Below, in pieces: positions 28,138 through 37,255 of a stretch of 64,000 bases of DNA. Made by a program: the position numbers and the translations under genes. The notes beneath the pieces were generated by a model, which was given only the letters and a program-made list of their open reading frames with translations, did no database searches and had not been told where the DNA came from. Within the stretch, counting starts at the first letter, position 1. The number at the start of each line of letters is the position of its first letter. The DNA is from an uncultured Acidobacteriota bacterium. Lineage in GTDB: Bacteria; Acidobacteriota; CAIWXX01. Where the stretch lies: assembly GCA_903916735.1 (NCBI GenBank), contig CAIWXX010000096.1, forward strand, positions 1 through 64,000. Direction: 5' to 3'.

Positions 28138-28173
28138 CCGCTCTCAGCATTATCTACTGAATACTGAGAGCGG
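28138..28173. terminator. Bidirectional hairpin between lptB and the ferritin-like gene
   Basis: CCGCTCTCAG and CTGAGAGCGG pair perfectly (10 bp) with a 16-base loop. It lies between two convergent genes, so it probably ends transcription from both sides, though neither side has a long T-run. Confidence 0.65.
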
Positions 28174-28193
28174 ATTATTAATGATTGGCATCT

Positions 28194-28703
28194 CTAAAAT
28201 GGAGAGAACGAACCGCCCTGCCAGAAGTCCTGGCGGACGCTGTTGTAGAGGTTTTGGAGTGCTTCGAAATGTTGCTTTTCCCAGTCAGCGAGGAACTGAT
28301 AGAAGCCTTTGATCTCCTTTTCAGCGGCATCGGTCGCCGCTTGAGAAAAGTAGGCAATGGCGTTATTTTCCAGGGTCATCCCGATCGAGAGCACTGACAT
28401 TTCGAATTCAGCGCCTGCTGCCTGTTCCCGAAACCTCTTGGTGAATACCATTTCAAGGATCTTCTGCATTTCCGGAATCCTGAAGTTCATCGCGAATGCA
28501 GCGGCACCTTTTTGATCGTAGCTCTTTGCGACATCGCGCAAGAATGCCTGGTGCTGAACTTCATCATCCGCCAGCTTTTCGAAGAGTTCCCGCACTGCCG
28601 GCTTATCGGCCCGCTGAGCAGTCATCGAATAAAAGGTATGGCCGTTGCTCTCAATCTGGTAGGCTTTTCTGACGATTTCAAAAATCGCATCCCGAGTGCT
28701 CAT
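28194..28703 (-). CDS. Ferritin-like/rubrerythrin-domain diiron protein
   Basis: 169 residues, four-helix bundle. Putative diiron ligands are E18 (YQIESNGHTFY), E48 and H51 (DDEVQH), E112 (TLENNAIAYF), and E142 and H145 (DWEKQH). This matches the EX28-30ExxH pattern twice, as in rubrerythrins. There is no C-terminal rubredoxin domain. Such proteins reduce peroxide or store iron in anaerobes. It is the last gene after the oxygen-sensitive 2-oxoacid oxidoreductase genes and 18 bases behind the alpha subunit, so protection of that enzyme from oxidants is a reasonable inference. Confidence 0.88.
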   Translation of the reverse strand: MSTRDAIFEIVRKAYQIESNGHTFYSMTAQRADKPAVRELFEKLADDEVQHQAFLRDVAKSYDQKGAAAFAMNFRIPEMQKILEMVFTKRFREQAAGAEFEMSVLSIGMTLENNAIAYFSQAATDAAEKEIKGFYQFLADWEKQHFEALQNLYNSVRQDFWQGGSFSPF

Positions 28704-28721
28704 TGTTTCATCCTCTCTGCT

Positions 28722-29777
28722 CTATCCGGCTATCAGCTTTTCGACACGATCGGCAAGTTCCTCCGCGCCCATGACCATCCCTCCCGCACGGCCGTAGAAA
28801 TCGACAGGGCGGAGATGCGCGATATGTGAACGAACATCTTCAACCATTTGACCTGTGGAGAGTTCAGCAACAAGAACCTTCTTGGCCTTTTGAGCGGCAG
28901 CGATGAGGGCCTCCGAGGGGAACGGGTACAGGGTTATTGGGCGGAACAGCCCGACCTTATGACCTTTTGGAGTCAGGCTATCGATGGCTGTTCGAGCGAT
29001 GCGGGCAACCGTGCCATAGGCCACGATAAGAACATCGACGTTCTCACCCGTGTTATACGTATCGTGGCGGACCTCTTTCTGCATCTGCTGATACTTCTTG
29101 TAAAGGTCCCAGTTATGTCGTTCCAGCTCTTCCGGATTGAGATGGAGTGAGTTGATGATATTCGGCTTGCGCCCTTTGGCTCCAGTCGTCGCCCACGACT
29201 TGTGTGGAAGATCTTCGGGCTTGATACCACGCTTGAATTCCACCGGCTCCATCATTTGACCGATGAGGCCATCCCCCAGGATCATGACGGGGTTGCGATA
29301 TTGATCGGCCATATCGAAGGCGTCGATCATCAGATCAGCGGCTTCTTGAACGGTCGAGGGTGCGAGAACCAGCAGGCGATAATCACCGTGACCGCCGCCC
29401 TTGGTCGCCTGAAAGTAATCCGATTGTGAGGGGAGGATGCCGCCGAGTCCAGGTCCGCCGCGCATGATGTTGACGAGGACGACCGGGAGTTCAGCACCGG
29501 CAATGTATGAGATCCCTTCCATCATGAGGCTGATGCCGGGGCTGGAGGAGGATGTGAAGGCGCGACAACCTGCACCAGCGGCTCCATAAAGCATGTTGAT
29601 GGCTGCCACTTCGCTCTCAGCTTGAACAAAAGTGCCACCAACCTGCGGCAATCGTGCGGACATATATTCGGGGATTTCGTTCTGGGGTGTGATCGGATAG
29701 CCGAAGAAGAGCCGGCAGCCCGCTTGAATTGCGGCCTCGCCGATTGCTTCGCAACCTTTCATGAGCTTCTTTGCCAT
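28722..29777 (-). CDS. vorB: 2-oxoacid:ferredoxin oxidoreductase alpha subunit (VorB/KorA type)
   Basis: 351 residues. The pyrimidine-binding TPP domain has FFGYPITPQNEIPEYM, AESEVAAINMLYGAAGAG and SSSSPGISLMMEG, closest in pattern to VorB (3-methyl-2-oxobutanoate:ferredoxin oxidoreductase). The C-terminal transketolase-like domain has FRPITLYPFP. With the beta, gamma and delta parts it oxidatively decarboxylates branched-chain 2-oxoacids to acyl-CoA and reduces ferredoxin. KorA (2-oxoglutarate) is the main alternative. Thirteen bases separate it from the gamma gene. Confidence 0.92.
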   Translation of the reverse strand: MAKKLMKGCEAIGEAAIQAGCRLFFGYPITPQNEIPEYMSARLPQVGGTFVQAESEVAAINMLYGAAGAGCRAFTSSSSPGISLMMEGISYIAGAELPVVLVNIMRGGPGLGGILPSQSDYFQATKGGGHGDYRLLVLAPSTVQEAADLMIDAFDMADQYRNPVMILGDGLIGQMMEPVEFKRGIKPEDLPHKSWATTGAKGRKPNIINSLHLNPEELERHNWDLYKKYQQMQKEVRHDTYNTGENVDVLIVAYGTVARIARTAIDSLTPKGHKVGLFRPITLYPFPSEALIAAAQKAKKVLVAELSTGQMVEDVRSHIAHLRPVDFYGRAGGMVMGAEELADRVEKLIAG

Positions 29778-29790
29778 ATCTCTCTGCTCC

Positions 29791-30351
29791 TTATTGTGCG
29801 GCCTGTGCCGGTTTACGTGCCAGACCGATCTCGTAGCCCTTGCTCAGACAGGCGTGATTAATCGATATCAGCTTTGGTTTGGCGGCGAAAGTCTCTTCGA
29901 GGACTTCCCTGATGCTGGTCATTTCCAACAAGCCTGTGGCTCCGAGAAACGCGCCGAGCGCCACCATATTGGCGGCTTTGTTGCTTCCGGCTTCCAAGGC
30001 CACTTCATTACTCGGTACCGGCACGGCCGTAATATCCGTGCGGTGAGGCATGCGGTTGATGAGAGATGTATTAACGATGATGACTCCATCTTTGCGGACC
30101 GAGTTTTCAAATTTATCGAGTGATGGAAGGTTCAGCACGATGAGTCCGTGAGGATGTTGCGAGATGGGAGAACCAATCTGGCGATCGGAGAGAACGACCG
30201 TACAATTACAAGTGCCGCCTCGCATCTCAGGGCCGTATGAAGGCATCCATGTCACTTCCAGACCGGATTTCATACCAGCATATGCCAGCAGTTTCCCAAT
30301 CAGGAGGACGCCCTGTCCTCCAAATCCCGCCATGACGATTTCATTGTACAT
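29791..30351 (-). CDS. 2-oxoacid:ferredoxin oxidoreductase gamma subunit
   Basis: 186 residues. It starts MYNEIVMAGFGGQGVLLIGK, with the family glycine-rich motif, and contains SYGPEMRGGTCNCTVVLSD, typical of the gamma (POR_C-like) subunit that completes the catalytic core. I chose the second ATG (30351) because GGAGGAGG has better spacing to it than to the ATG at 30357. It overlaps the end of the delta-beta gene by about 11 bases. Confidence 0.93.
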   Translation of the reverse strand: MYNEIVMAGFGGQGVLLIGKLLAYAGMKSGLEVTWMPSYGPEMRGGTCNCTVVLSDRQIGSPISQHPHGLIVLNLPSLDKFENSVRKDGVIIVNTSLINRMPHRTDITAVPVPSNEVALEAGSNKAANMVALGAFLGATGLLEMTSIREVLEETFAAKPKLISINHACLSKGYEIGLARKPAQAAQ

Positions 30352-31306
30352 GCGCATCCCCCTCCTCCGCCTCGGGGATTTTAAATTCCCTTATCGGGTA
30401 GTACGGTATCATGTTGTCTTTTAACCAGTCGCATGCCTCCTTGGGTGTCTGTCCCCAGTTTGTGGGGCATGTCGAGAGAACCTCGACAAGGGAAAAGCAC
30501 GTGCCCTTTAACTGATATTCGAATGCTTTGCGGATGCTCTTCTTGGCGGCGAGTATCGCTTTAGGATCGTGAACCGAAACGCGTGTGAGATAGGCCGGTG
30601 TCTTCAGTTCCTTAAGGAGCTCTACGACACGAATGGGGTAGCCGGCCAGTTTCACATCCCGTCCAGTGGGGCACGTTGATGCGACTTGCCCTGGAAGTGT
30701 TGTCGGAGCCATCTGACCACCCGTCATCCCGTAGATGGCGTTGTTCACGAAGATCACGGTGATCTTTTCGCCGCGATTGGCGGCATGCACCGTTTCAGCC
30801 ATCCCGATTGATGCCAAATCGCCGTCGCCCTGGTAGGTGAAAACGGTGAGATCCGGGCGGCCGCGTTTGATGCCTGTTGCGACGGCCATCGCACGCCCGT
30901 GCGATGCCTGTTGCATGTCACAGGCGAAGAATTCATACGCGAGCACGGAACATCCGACCGGCGCAATGCCGACGGTCCGATCCTGTACACCGAGGCCTTC
31001 GATGGCTTCAGCTACAAGTCGATGAATCACGCCATGCGTACATCCTGGACAGTAACTGAAAGGCTTCTGTGTCAGAGCAACCGAACGCGCGGTGGTCTTT
31101 CCCTTGTTCTCGACCTGTATGGCTGTATCAGGGCACATAATGAGGCAATAGCGGCAACCGGTGCATGCATCCGGCTGCACGATGACTGGGAAGAAGTAAC
31201 CCTTTGCATTAATCTCCTGGGACAAGGCCAGGACTTTTTCCGGGCAAGCGGAAATGCATAATTCGCATCCCTTGCACCGGTCTTTTTCGATGATAGGTTT
31301 GGGCAC
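30341..31306 (-). CDS. 2-oxoacid:ferredoxin oxidoreductase, fused delta (ferredoxin) and beta (TPP) subunit
   Basis: 321 residues. The first 75 hold two 4Fe-4S clusters (CKGCELCISACPEK and CTGCRYCLIMCP). The rest is the TPP-binding beta subunit, with CPGCTHGVIHRL, the diphosphate motif GDGDLASIGM and the NNAIYGMTGGQ stretch. In many VOR/KOR enzymes the delta and beta parts are separate genes, so this is a fusion. The start is GTG at 31306 behind AAAGGAG. It feeds electrons from the active site to external ferredoxin. Confidence 0.93.
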   Translation of the reverse strand: MPKPIIEKDRCKGCELCISACPEKVLALSQEINAKGYFFPVIVQPDACTGCRYCLIMCPDTAIQVENKGKTTARSVALTQKPFSYCPGCTHGVIHRLVAEAIEGLGVQDRTVGIAPVGCSVLAYEFFACDMQQASHGRAMAVATGIKRGRPDLTVFTYQGDGDLASIGMAETVHAANRGEKITVIFVNNAIYGMTGGQMAPTTLPGQVASTCPTGRDVKLAGYPIRVVELLKELKTPAYLTRVSVHDPKAILAAKKSIRKAFEYQLKGTCFSLVEVLSTCPTNWGQTPKEACDWLKDNMIPYYPIREFKIPEAEEGDAHVQ

Positions 31307-31321
31307 TCGTTTCTCCTTTCT

Positions 31322-32296
31322 CTAAATCACAACCGATCGGCGCCGGCTTCCCGAAGGACGTGCTGCAAAAAAAGGCAAGATGCGGCGCTCTAACGGTAGC
31401 AGTGGATATGAGCCTGCTAAATTCCGGCATGAAGCAATCCCCGATTGCAATCGGTTTAGTGCTGCATAGAACCGGATAGGAATCCCTGTTGAATCGGATA
31501 CCAATCGCGCTATCCCGATTCCTTCCGAAATCACTTCCGGCGTTGTCTCTTCCATCAAATGCGAGTTGGAAACAAGTCCTGTGACCTTCAGACGAGTCGC
31601 GGTTTCGATTTCGTGGAGCATTTTTATGATGGCTGGAGGATTTTCTGCGAATGGCCGGTTGGTGTTGACCACAAACAACACATCGGTGCGGTGCGATTCG
31701 ACGACCGCGCCCAGGCTGCCGATGACGCGAGCCCCGGTATCATCGCCACCCATATCGACGATGACTCGCCCGGTTGTCGCCGCTTTGCTGAGTGCGCCGC
31801 GGATCTCGGGAACGACAATCGGCAAATCGGCATAGAAATGGTCGCCCTGCGGAACGACGAGGCGAATGCCGCGCGCATCCAGTTCATCGCGGGCGATACG
31901 GCTGCGGAAATACGGCTTTACAAGATCGAGATCAACCAGTGCGACAGCTTCGCCTCCAGCTCGGAACCGGCAAGCCAGATTGATTGCAATCTCGCTTTTT
32001 CCGCTGCCGAAATGGCCGACGAGTATGATCACAGGTTTCTGAAGTGTTTCGATGACCGCACATTCCGGTGAACTGGTTTCTTCCGAATCTGCCGGTCCAT
32101 CGGCTTCAGAGGGGGTCGCTGCTACCGCAGAACGTTCCCTCTCAATCAGTAACGCGTACCCCGCGGCTGCCTGCCGCAATGGGTGAGAAAGTGCATACTG
32201 AAACCGTGGCACGAGAGGCGAGACGATATCTCCCTTTGTTGGAGTCATCGCGCTTTCGCGCTGCACTTGCGATTTCTGAGTATTGCTGCTCACCAC
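31322..32296 (-). CDS. CobQ/ParA-like P-loop ATPase linked to the VOR genes
   Basis: 324 residues. After about 85 residues of unstructured, Ser/Glu-rich leader comes a P-loop (ILVGHFGSGKSEIAINL), then ALVDLDLVKPYFRSR and VIVDMGGDDTGARV, a deviant-Walker (SIMIBI-type) ATPase pattern. Homologues often stand beside ferredoxin oxidoreductase genes, where a role in cofactor or subunit maturation is suspected but not shown. The start is GTG 32296. ATG 32248 is possible. Sixteen bases separate it from the delta-beta gene, so it is the operon leader. Confidence 0.75.
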   Translation of the reverse strand: MVSSNTQKSQVQRESAMTPTKGDIVSPLVPRFQYALSHPLRQAAAGYALLIERERSAVAATPSEADGPADSEETSSPECAVIETLQKPVIILVGHFGSGKSEIAINLACRFRAGGEAVALVDLDLVKPYFRSRIARDELDARGIRLVVPQGDHFYADLPIVVPEIRGALSKAATTGRVIVDMGGDDTGARVIGSLGAVVESHRTDVLFVVNTNRPFAENPPAIIKMLHEIETATRLKVTGLVSNSHLMEETTPEVISEGIGIARLVSDSTGIPIRFYAALNRLQSGIASCRNLAGSYPLLPLERRILPFFAARPSGSRRRSVVI

Positions 32297-32401
32297 TTTC
32301 CTGCAATCAATCGTACCGGGGCAACCTCAGATAGCATCATCTCCACAGGCTAACCATCTACCCTGTCACACTCACTCTATGTGAAGCCGGCTTTGAAATC
32401 A

Positions 32402-32432
32402 AGGAGGCCGCACACAAAATCAGCGGCCTCCT
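32402..32432 (-). terminator. Terminator after the fumarase gene
   Basis: AGGAGGCCGC and GCGGCCTCCT form a perfect 10-bp stem with an 11-base loop, 12 bases past the fumarase stop (minus strand). The sequence after it on the minus strand begins TTGATTTC, a weak T-run. Confidence 0.7.
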
Positions 32433-32443
32433 CTTCTTTGAAA

Positions 32444-34057
32444 TCAACACAACTGCTGGAAGAAATCGTTCCCTTTGTCATCGACGAGGATGAATGCCGG
32501 GAAATCGATGACTTCGATTCGGTAGACGGCTTCCATGCCGAGCTCAGGATACTCGATTACTTCCACCTTTTTGATATTCTCTTCAGCCAGAAGCGCAGCG
32601 GGGCCTCCGATTGATCCCAAGTAGAATCCACCAAATTTCTTGCATGCATCGGTCACGGCTTTGCTGCGATTGCCCTTGGCGATCATTATGAGGGATCCAC
32701 CGTGTGATTGGAAAAGATCGACATAGGAATCCATCCGGCCGGCTGTTGTCGGTCCGAAGGATCCAGATGGCATCCCCTTCGGTGTCTTTGCAGGGCCTGC
32801 ATAATAAACCGGATGGTCTTTCAAGTATTGGGGCATGCCTTCGCCCTTGTCCAGGCGCTCTTTGATTTTGGCATGCGCAATATCTCGTGCGACGATGATC
32901 GTGCCGTTGAGAGATAGCTGCGTCTTGATCGGATGCTTGGTCAACTCGGCGAGTATGTCTTTCATAGGCCGGTCGAGATCGATCTTGACGATGCCATGAT
33001 CATGCTTCCCGCGATATTTTTCCGGGATGAAGCGGCCGGGATTTCGCTCCAGCTCTTCCAACCAGATCCCATCCTGATTGATTTTAGCTTTGACATTACG
33101 ATCGGCCACACACGAAACGCCCATGCCCACAGGGCAGGACGCTCCATGCCGCGGGAGCCGAATGACACGGACATCAAGTGCGAAATGCTTGCCTCCGAAC
33201 TGAGCGCCGTATCCGGATTTGCATGCCGCGGTAAGAAGCCGTTTTTCCATGTCCAGATCGCGAAATGCCTGTCCGTGCCTGTTGCCGCTCGTCGGCAGGT
33301 TATCAAAATAGCCGGTCGATGCGAGCTTCACTGTTTTCAAGCAGGCCTCTGCCGATGTGCCGCCGACGACGAATGCAAGATGATAGGGCGGGCATGCGGC
33401 CGTCCCAAGAGCCTTCATCTTCTCGGTCAGGAATTTTTCCAGCTTATCGGGCGTGAGGAGAGCCTTGGTTTCTTGAAAGAGGCTGGATTTGTTGGCCGAC
33501 CCACCGCCCTTGGCAATAAAGAGAAAATTGTATTCCATGCCATCCGTCGCATAGATATCGATCTGGGCCGGGAGATTATTGCCGGTGTTGGCTTCATCGT
33601 ACATGTTCAGAGCGGCTGTTTGGGAGTACCTGAGGTTCTCTTCTGTATAGGTTTTGAAAACGCCCTTCGTCAAGTACTCAGCGTCGTTGATGCCTGTCCA
33701 GACCTTCTGTCCTTTCTTAGCGACAATTGTCGCGGTGCCGGTGTCCTGGCAGTTGGGGAGGACAAACTTGGCGGAGACTTCGGCATTCCGCAGCAGAGCG
33801 ATCGCGACGCAGCGGTCGTTGGGAGTCGCCTCCGGGTCTGTCAGAATGGCAGCCAGTTGCTCAAGATGCGACGGACGCAAAAGGTACGAAACATCGCGCA
33901 TGGCCTCGTTTGCCAGCAGGGCCAGCGCCGCGGGATCAACCTTGAGGATGTGTGCGCCATCAAAGTTGGTGAGTGAAACATGGTCTTTGGTGATTAGGCG
34001 ATACTTGGTCTGATCCTTCCCGATCGGGAACGGATCATGATACTCGAAATCTGCCAT
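32444..34057 (-). CDS. Class I fumarate hydratase (iron-sulfur, FumA/FumB type)
   Basis: 537 residues, with alpha and beta parts in one chain as in enterobacterial FumA/FumB. Cluster-binding cysteines probably include those in [21 protein letters not shown] and the segment around CVADRN. It reversibly hydrates fumarate to malate and the 4Fe-4S cluster is oxygen-labile. The start at ATG 34057 follows GAGGAGG, and nine in-frame residues upstream are not needed. It stands as a single gene between the VOR operon and the Ptb/Buk genes. A role in a partial TCA or propionate route is inferred. Confidence 0.92.
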   Translation of the reverse strand: MADFEYHDPFPIGKDQTKYRLITKDHVSLTNFDGAHILKVDPAALALLANEAMRDVSYLLRPSHLEQLAAILTDPEATPNDRCVAIALLRNAEVSAKFVLPNCQDTGTATIVAKKGQKVWTGINDAEYLTKGVFKTYTEENLRYSQTAALNMYDEANTGNNLPAQIDIYATDGMEYNFLFIAKGGGSANKSSLFQETKALLTPDKLEKFLTEKMKALGTAACPPYHLAFVVGGTSAEACLKTVKLASTGYFDNLPTSGNRHGQAFRDLDMEKRLLTAACKSGYGAQFGGKHFALDVRVIRLPRHGASCPVGMGVSCVADRNVKAKINQDGIWLEELERNPGRFIPEKYRGKHDHGIVKIDLDRPMKDILAELTKHPIKTQLSLNGTIIVARDIAHAKIKERLDKGEGMPQYLKDHPVYYAGPAKTPKGMPSGSFGPTTAGRMDSYVDLFQSHGGSLIMIAKGNRSKAVTDACKKFGGFYLGSIGGPAALLAEENIKKVEVIEYPELGMEAVYRIEVIDFPAFILVDDKGNDFFQQLC

Positions 34058-34692
34058 AGCGGGATCCTCCTCGAATAAATGCACTATTAATACAGAGTGC
34101 CTTCCGCACTTATGTTGGTGGCAATCCGTGAACGACCGGTCTCAAAACTTGAGATGATGCTCATGACAAACCGGATCCGACGGCCTCCCTTCGCCACAAC
34201 ACGGATACAGCCTAACACCGCGGCTGGTTGCGTATCAACTCCTGGCTCTCTGATTCTCGCCGGAACGTCTGGACGTTTGCACATCGGCATCGAAAAATCT
34301 GCCAAAGTGCCTATTCTGTTTGCGGCACCGATCCGATGGTGTGTATTTCGTGGGAATCGATGTGGATGAGAGATGAGCGCGAGGAGTTTGAGCTGAGGGC
34401 GGAATGAAGCGGGACATTACCTTTTATTTTCTCTGCAGGGCAACGTCATGGTCAAGTCGATGCCTCATCAGGAAATTTTGAACGATGAAGTCTCAGAAAA
34501 TAATTATGAGGAACCCCTCAATCAAAACGCTTCTAGTTTTATTTTTTTTGTTTTCCACTTTCTATGCAAAATCAGCTTATTATTGCCGACTTTGACTTGA
34601 TCTTGTTTTTCTCTGAGCTCTCGTCGCCCTTAAATCAAAGATGTGCGATCCAGTGGATGAGAGTGGCTGGGATCGGTCTATAAAAAGCGTGC
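34058..34692. other. Long intergenic region before the acyltransferase-kinase fusion
   Basis: No gene is supported. A minus-strand frame (34087-34305) contains a short stretch reminiscent of ribosomal S5 but lacks the rest of that protein. The right half is AT-rich. It separates the divergent fumarase and fusion genes and probably holds promoters for both. Confidence 0.5.
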
Positions 34693-34721
34693 TTGACAAG
34701 GTGAGACAGGCATCTTAAATT
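34693..34721 (+). promoter_or_regulatory. Promoter of the Ptb/Buk genes
   Basis: A perfect TTGACA (34693-34698), a 17-base spacer and TAAATT (34716-34721). The start codon is 250 bases further on, so the transcript has a long leader with room for regulation. I recognise no riboswitch in it. Confidence 0.65.
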
Positions 34722-34972
34722 CACGGCGTGATACTGGGTTGATTGCTAAGAGCCCTGATCATCCGACATTGGGTGTTAAAATGGCGCGGGAAAGAACGGC
34801 GGGAAATCCCTGCATATGTTTGCAGTCATAATGAATGATCACAGGAGACCATTGCATCGCCCGACGATGCAGAAAGCGAGTCGGAAAGCGATCGTTCCTT
34901 CGCCCCGTGTCGGCGGTACCATATCCTGGCGCTATTTGTCTGTCTGGTGGCAATATTTTGAGAGGCGGATTC

Positions 34973-37198
34973 ATGTTCGACATTGAAGGATTACTCGATC
35001 AACAGATACTCTCCGAGCCCCGCAATCGGCCAACCGTGATTTTCACGGAGGCAATGGATGCGCGGATCGTGGAAGCCGCCTGCTATCTGGTGCGCTTTCT
35101 TCGGCCGGTGTTTCTGGCGCCGGAGGCCAGGGTGCGGGAACTGGCAACGCGGCTCCTGAGTCATGTGGATGCCAACCGGTTGGAATTCGCATTATCTGAA
35201 AGTGCTTTTGTGGAGATTTCTGAACGAAAGGATTTGATTGAGGAGTTTGCCGATGCTTATCTGGCTCACTGCCGCGAGAAAGGGCACGAGATAGACCTCG
35301 AACAGGCCCGGCGGTACGTCGTCGAACCTGTGCATTTCGGCATCTGCGCTGTCAGACAGGGGCATGCGGACACGGTGGTCGGGGGCGCGTCACATGAACC
35401 GAGGGATTATTTTCGCCCGATGCTGAGCATGCTGGCCAAGGAAGGATTCTGTTGCGAAGCTGGAATTTTCGTGCTGCCGGACGATCATCCGGACGATATT
35501 TTCCCGCACAACATCGTTGTCTTCGGTGACGTTGGTGTTAATGCAACAATGACCCCGGAAGTTCTGGCGCAGGTGGCGGTCGGGACCTGTTCAATTGCCC
35601 GTGACTTGATTCCGCCGGAAATCCTCCCGGAAATCCGCGGTGCTGTCGTGTCCTATTCAAATCGCGGATCCGATGAAGGACCCTCGCCGGACCTTGTCCG
35701 AAAAGCATCGGAATTGATACCTGACGTCCTGGCTGATCGGATCAGCCGCAGTGAAAGATACCGGTCGATTAATATCCAGGGTGAAGTCAAAGTCAGCGTG
35801 GCGTTGTCTCGCCGTTCGGCCATGTACTATCACCAGGGAGAAGACTCCGAATGGGGTGGGCCGACCGTCATCATCTGCCCGAATCTGGATATGGGGAATC
35901 TGCTGTACCACCTTCATGCAACACGCTTTCCGGCGGCGAAGAAATTTTCCGTATTATTTGGCGTCGATTTCCAGGGCGTCGATCTGGCTATGGATACAAC
36001 GCCGGAGGATATTCGCCTGACAGTGAAGGCATCGGTCTTACGGATGCACCAATATGGAAAATGGAAGCGGACACCGCATGATACATTTTTTCGCCGGTAC
36101 CGCGTGTTGGCGATCAACCCGGGGTCAACATCGACGAAAATCAGTGTGTACGATGGTGAAGAGGAGAACTTCACCACCGAGTTGCTGCATTCGGCTGATG
36201 AATTGCTGCCATTCGAAGGGAAGAGCATTACGGAGCAGTTTGGATTCCGAAAGGAAACCGTGTTAAAGGCTCTGGAAACGAGAGAACTGACGGTGGCTGA
36301 CATCGATGCCGTATCGGCACGCGGCGGATTGCTCCATCCCATTCCTCACGGGACGTATTTGGTAGGAAATGAGATGCTCACCGATTTGCGCGCCGGGAAA
36401 CGCGGAGAACATGCCTCCAATCTCGGCGGATTGATCGCACACGAGCTCGTCACAGGCACCGCGAAGCCCGCATACATTGTGGACCCAGTTGTGGTTGACG
36501 AAGTTCCAACACGCGTGAAAATCGCGGGGATCAAGGCCATCCGCAGAAAAGTCATCAGCCATGCACTCAATCAAATTGCAACGGCACGGCGGTATGCTGA
36601 GGAACACGAAACCTTTTACGAGAAGATGAACTTCATCGTCGGACATATGGGCGGCGGCATTTCGGTTGGCGCTCACAAAAAGGGTCGCTACGTCGATGTG
36701 AATAACGCACTGGATGGGGAAGGCCCATTCACGCCTCAACGGTCAGGATCGCTTCCGACCGGACAACTGATTGATCTGTGCTTCTCGGGGAAATACACCT
36801 TTGCTGAATTGAAGAAGTTGAACAAAGGACGAGGAGGTCTGATTGATTTGTTGGGGACTGCGGATCTACGGGAAGTCGAGCGGAGAATCGTGGAAGGTGA
36901 CACGGAAGCAGCCGAGGTCTTCGAAGCCATGGCCTATCGAATGGCCAAGGAAATCGCATCCTTGATTCCGGCGTTTGAGGGTGAACGTGTGGATCAGATC
37001 CTATTGACAGGTGGGATGGCGCGATCGTCCATGCTCGTGGAGAGAATTAAGGAGTTGGTAACAGCCGTTGGATGCGGAGTCACTGTGTATCCCGGCGAAA
37101 ACGAAATGTTCGCCCTTGTCAAGGGCGCACTTCGCGTCCTGAACAACAAAGAAATGGCGCGCGAGTACACAAGTGAAGACTCGGCGGCGCTTTCGTGA
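34973..37198 (+). CDS. Fusion of a phosphate acyltransferase-like domain and butyrate kinase
   Basis: 741 residues. The N-terminal half (about 1-370) matches the phosphate acetyl/butyryltransferase fold, ending FSVLFGVDFQGVDLAMDTT. The C-terminal half (about 376-741) is butyrate kinase, with LAINPGSTSTKISVYDGEE, IVGHMGGGISVGAHKKGRYV and the QRSGSLPTGQLIDLC region. Butyrate kinase turns acyl-phosphate and ADP into acid and ATP. Ptb and Buk are usually two separate genes, and here a separate ptb follows 57 bases on, so the fused transferase domain may be a second isozyme or non-catalytic. The ATG 34973 behind GAGAGGCGG is chosen. A 46-residue upstream extension is not convincing. Confidence 0.9.
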   Translation: MFDIEGLLDQQILSEPRNRPTVIFTEAMDARIVEAACYLVRFLRPVFLAPEARVRELATRLLSHVDANRLEFALSESAFVEISERKDLIEEFADAYLAHCREKGHEIDLEQARRYVVEPVHFGICAVRQGHADTVVGGASHEPRDYFRPMLSMLAKEGFCCEAGIFVLPDDHPDDIFPHNIVVFGDVGVNATMTPEVLAQVAVGTCSIARDLIPPEILPEIRGAVVSYSNRGSDEGPSPDLVRKASELIPDVLADRISRSERYRSINIQGEVKVSVALSRRSAMYYHQGEDSEWGGPTVIICPNLDMGNLLYHLHATRFPAAKKFSVLFGVDFQGVDLAMDTTPEDIRLTVKASVLRMHQYGKWKRTPHDTFFRRYRVLAINPGSTSTKISVYDGEEENFTTELLHSADELLPFEGKSITEQFGFRKETVLKALETRELTVADIDAVSARGGLLHPIPHGTYLVGNEMLTDLRAGKRGEHASNLGGLIAHELVTGTAKPAYIVDPVVVDEVPTRVKIAGIKAIRRKVISHALNQIATARRYAEEHETFYEKMNFIVGHMGGGISVGAHKKGRYVDVNNALDGEGPFTPQRSGSLPTGQLIDLCFSGKYTFAELKKLNKGRGGLIDLLGTADLREVERRIVEGDTEAAEVFEAMAYRMAKEIASLIPAFEGERVDQILLTGGMARSSMLVERIKELVTAVGCGVTVYPGENEMFALVKGALRVLNNKEMAREYTSEDSAALS

Positions 37199-37255
37199 TC
37201 ATGGTGAATGTTGATGGCATTTGGGTCGCCTATTCATGCACGAGGAGGGATATTG

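Noticed and set aside
34087-34305. Minus-strand frame with an S5-like VAKGGRRIRF stretch, tempting because rpsE is missing from the spc operon
   Set aside because: The similarity covers about ten residues and the rest of S5 (dsRNA-binding and C-terminal domains) is absent. Probably chance.
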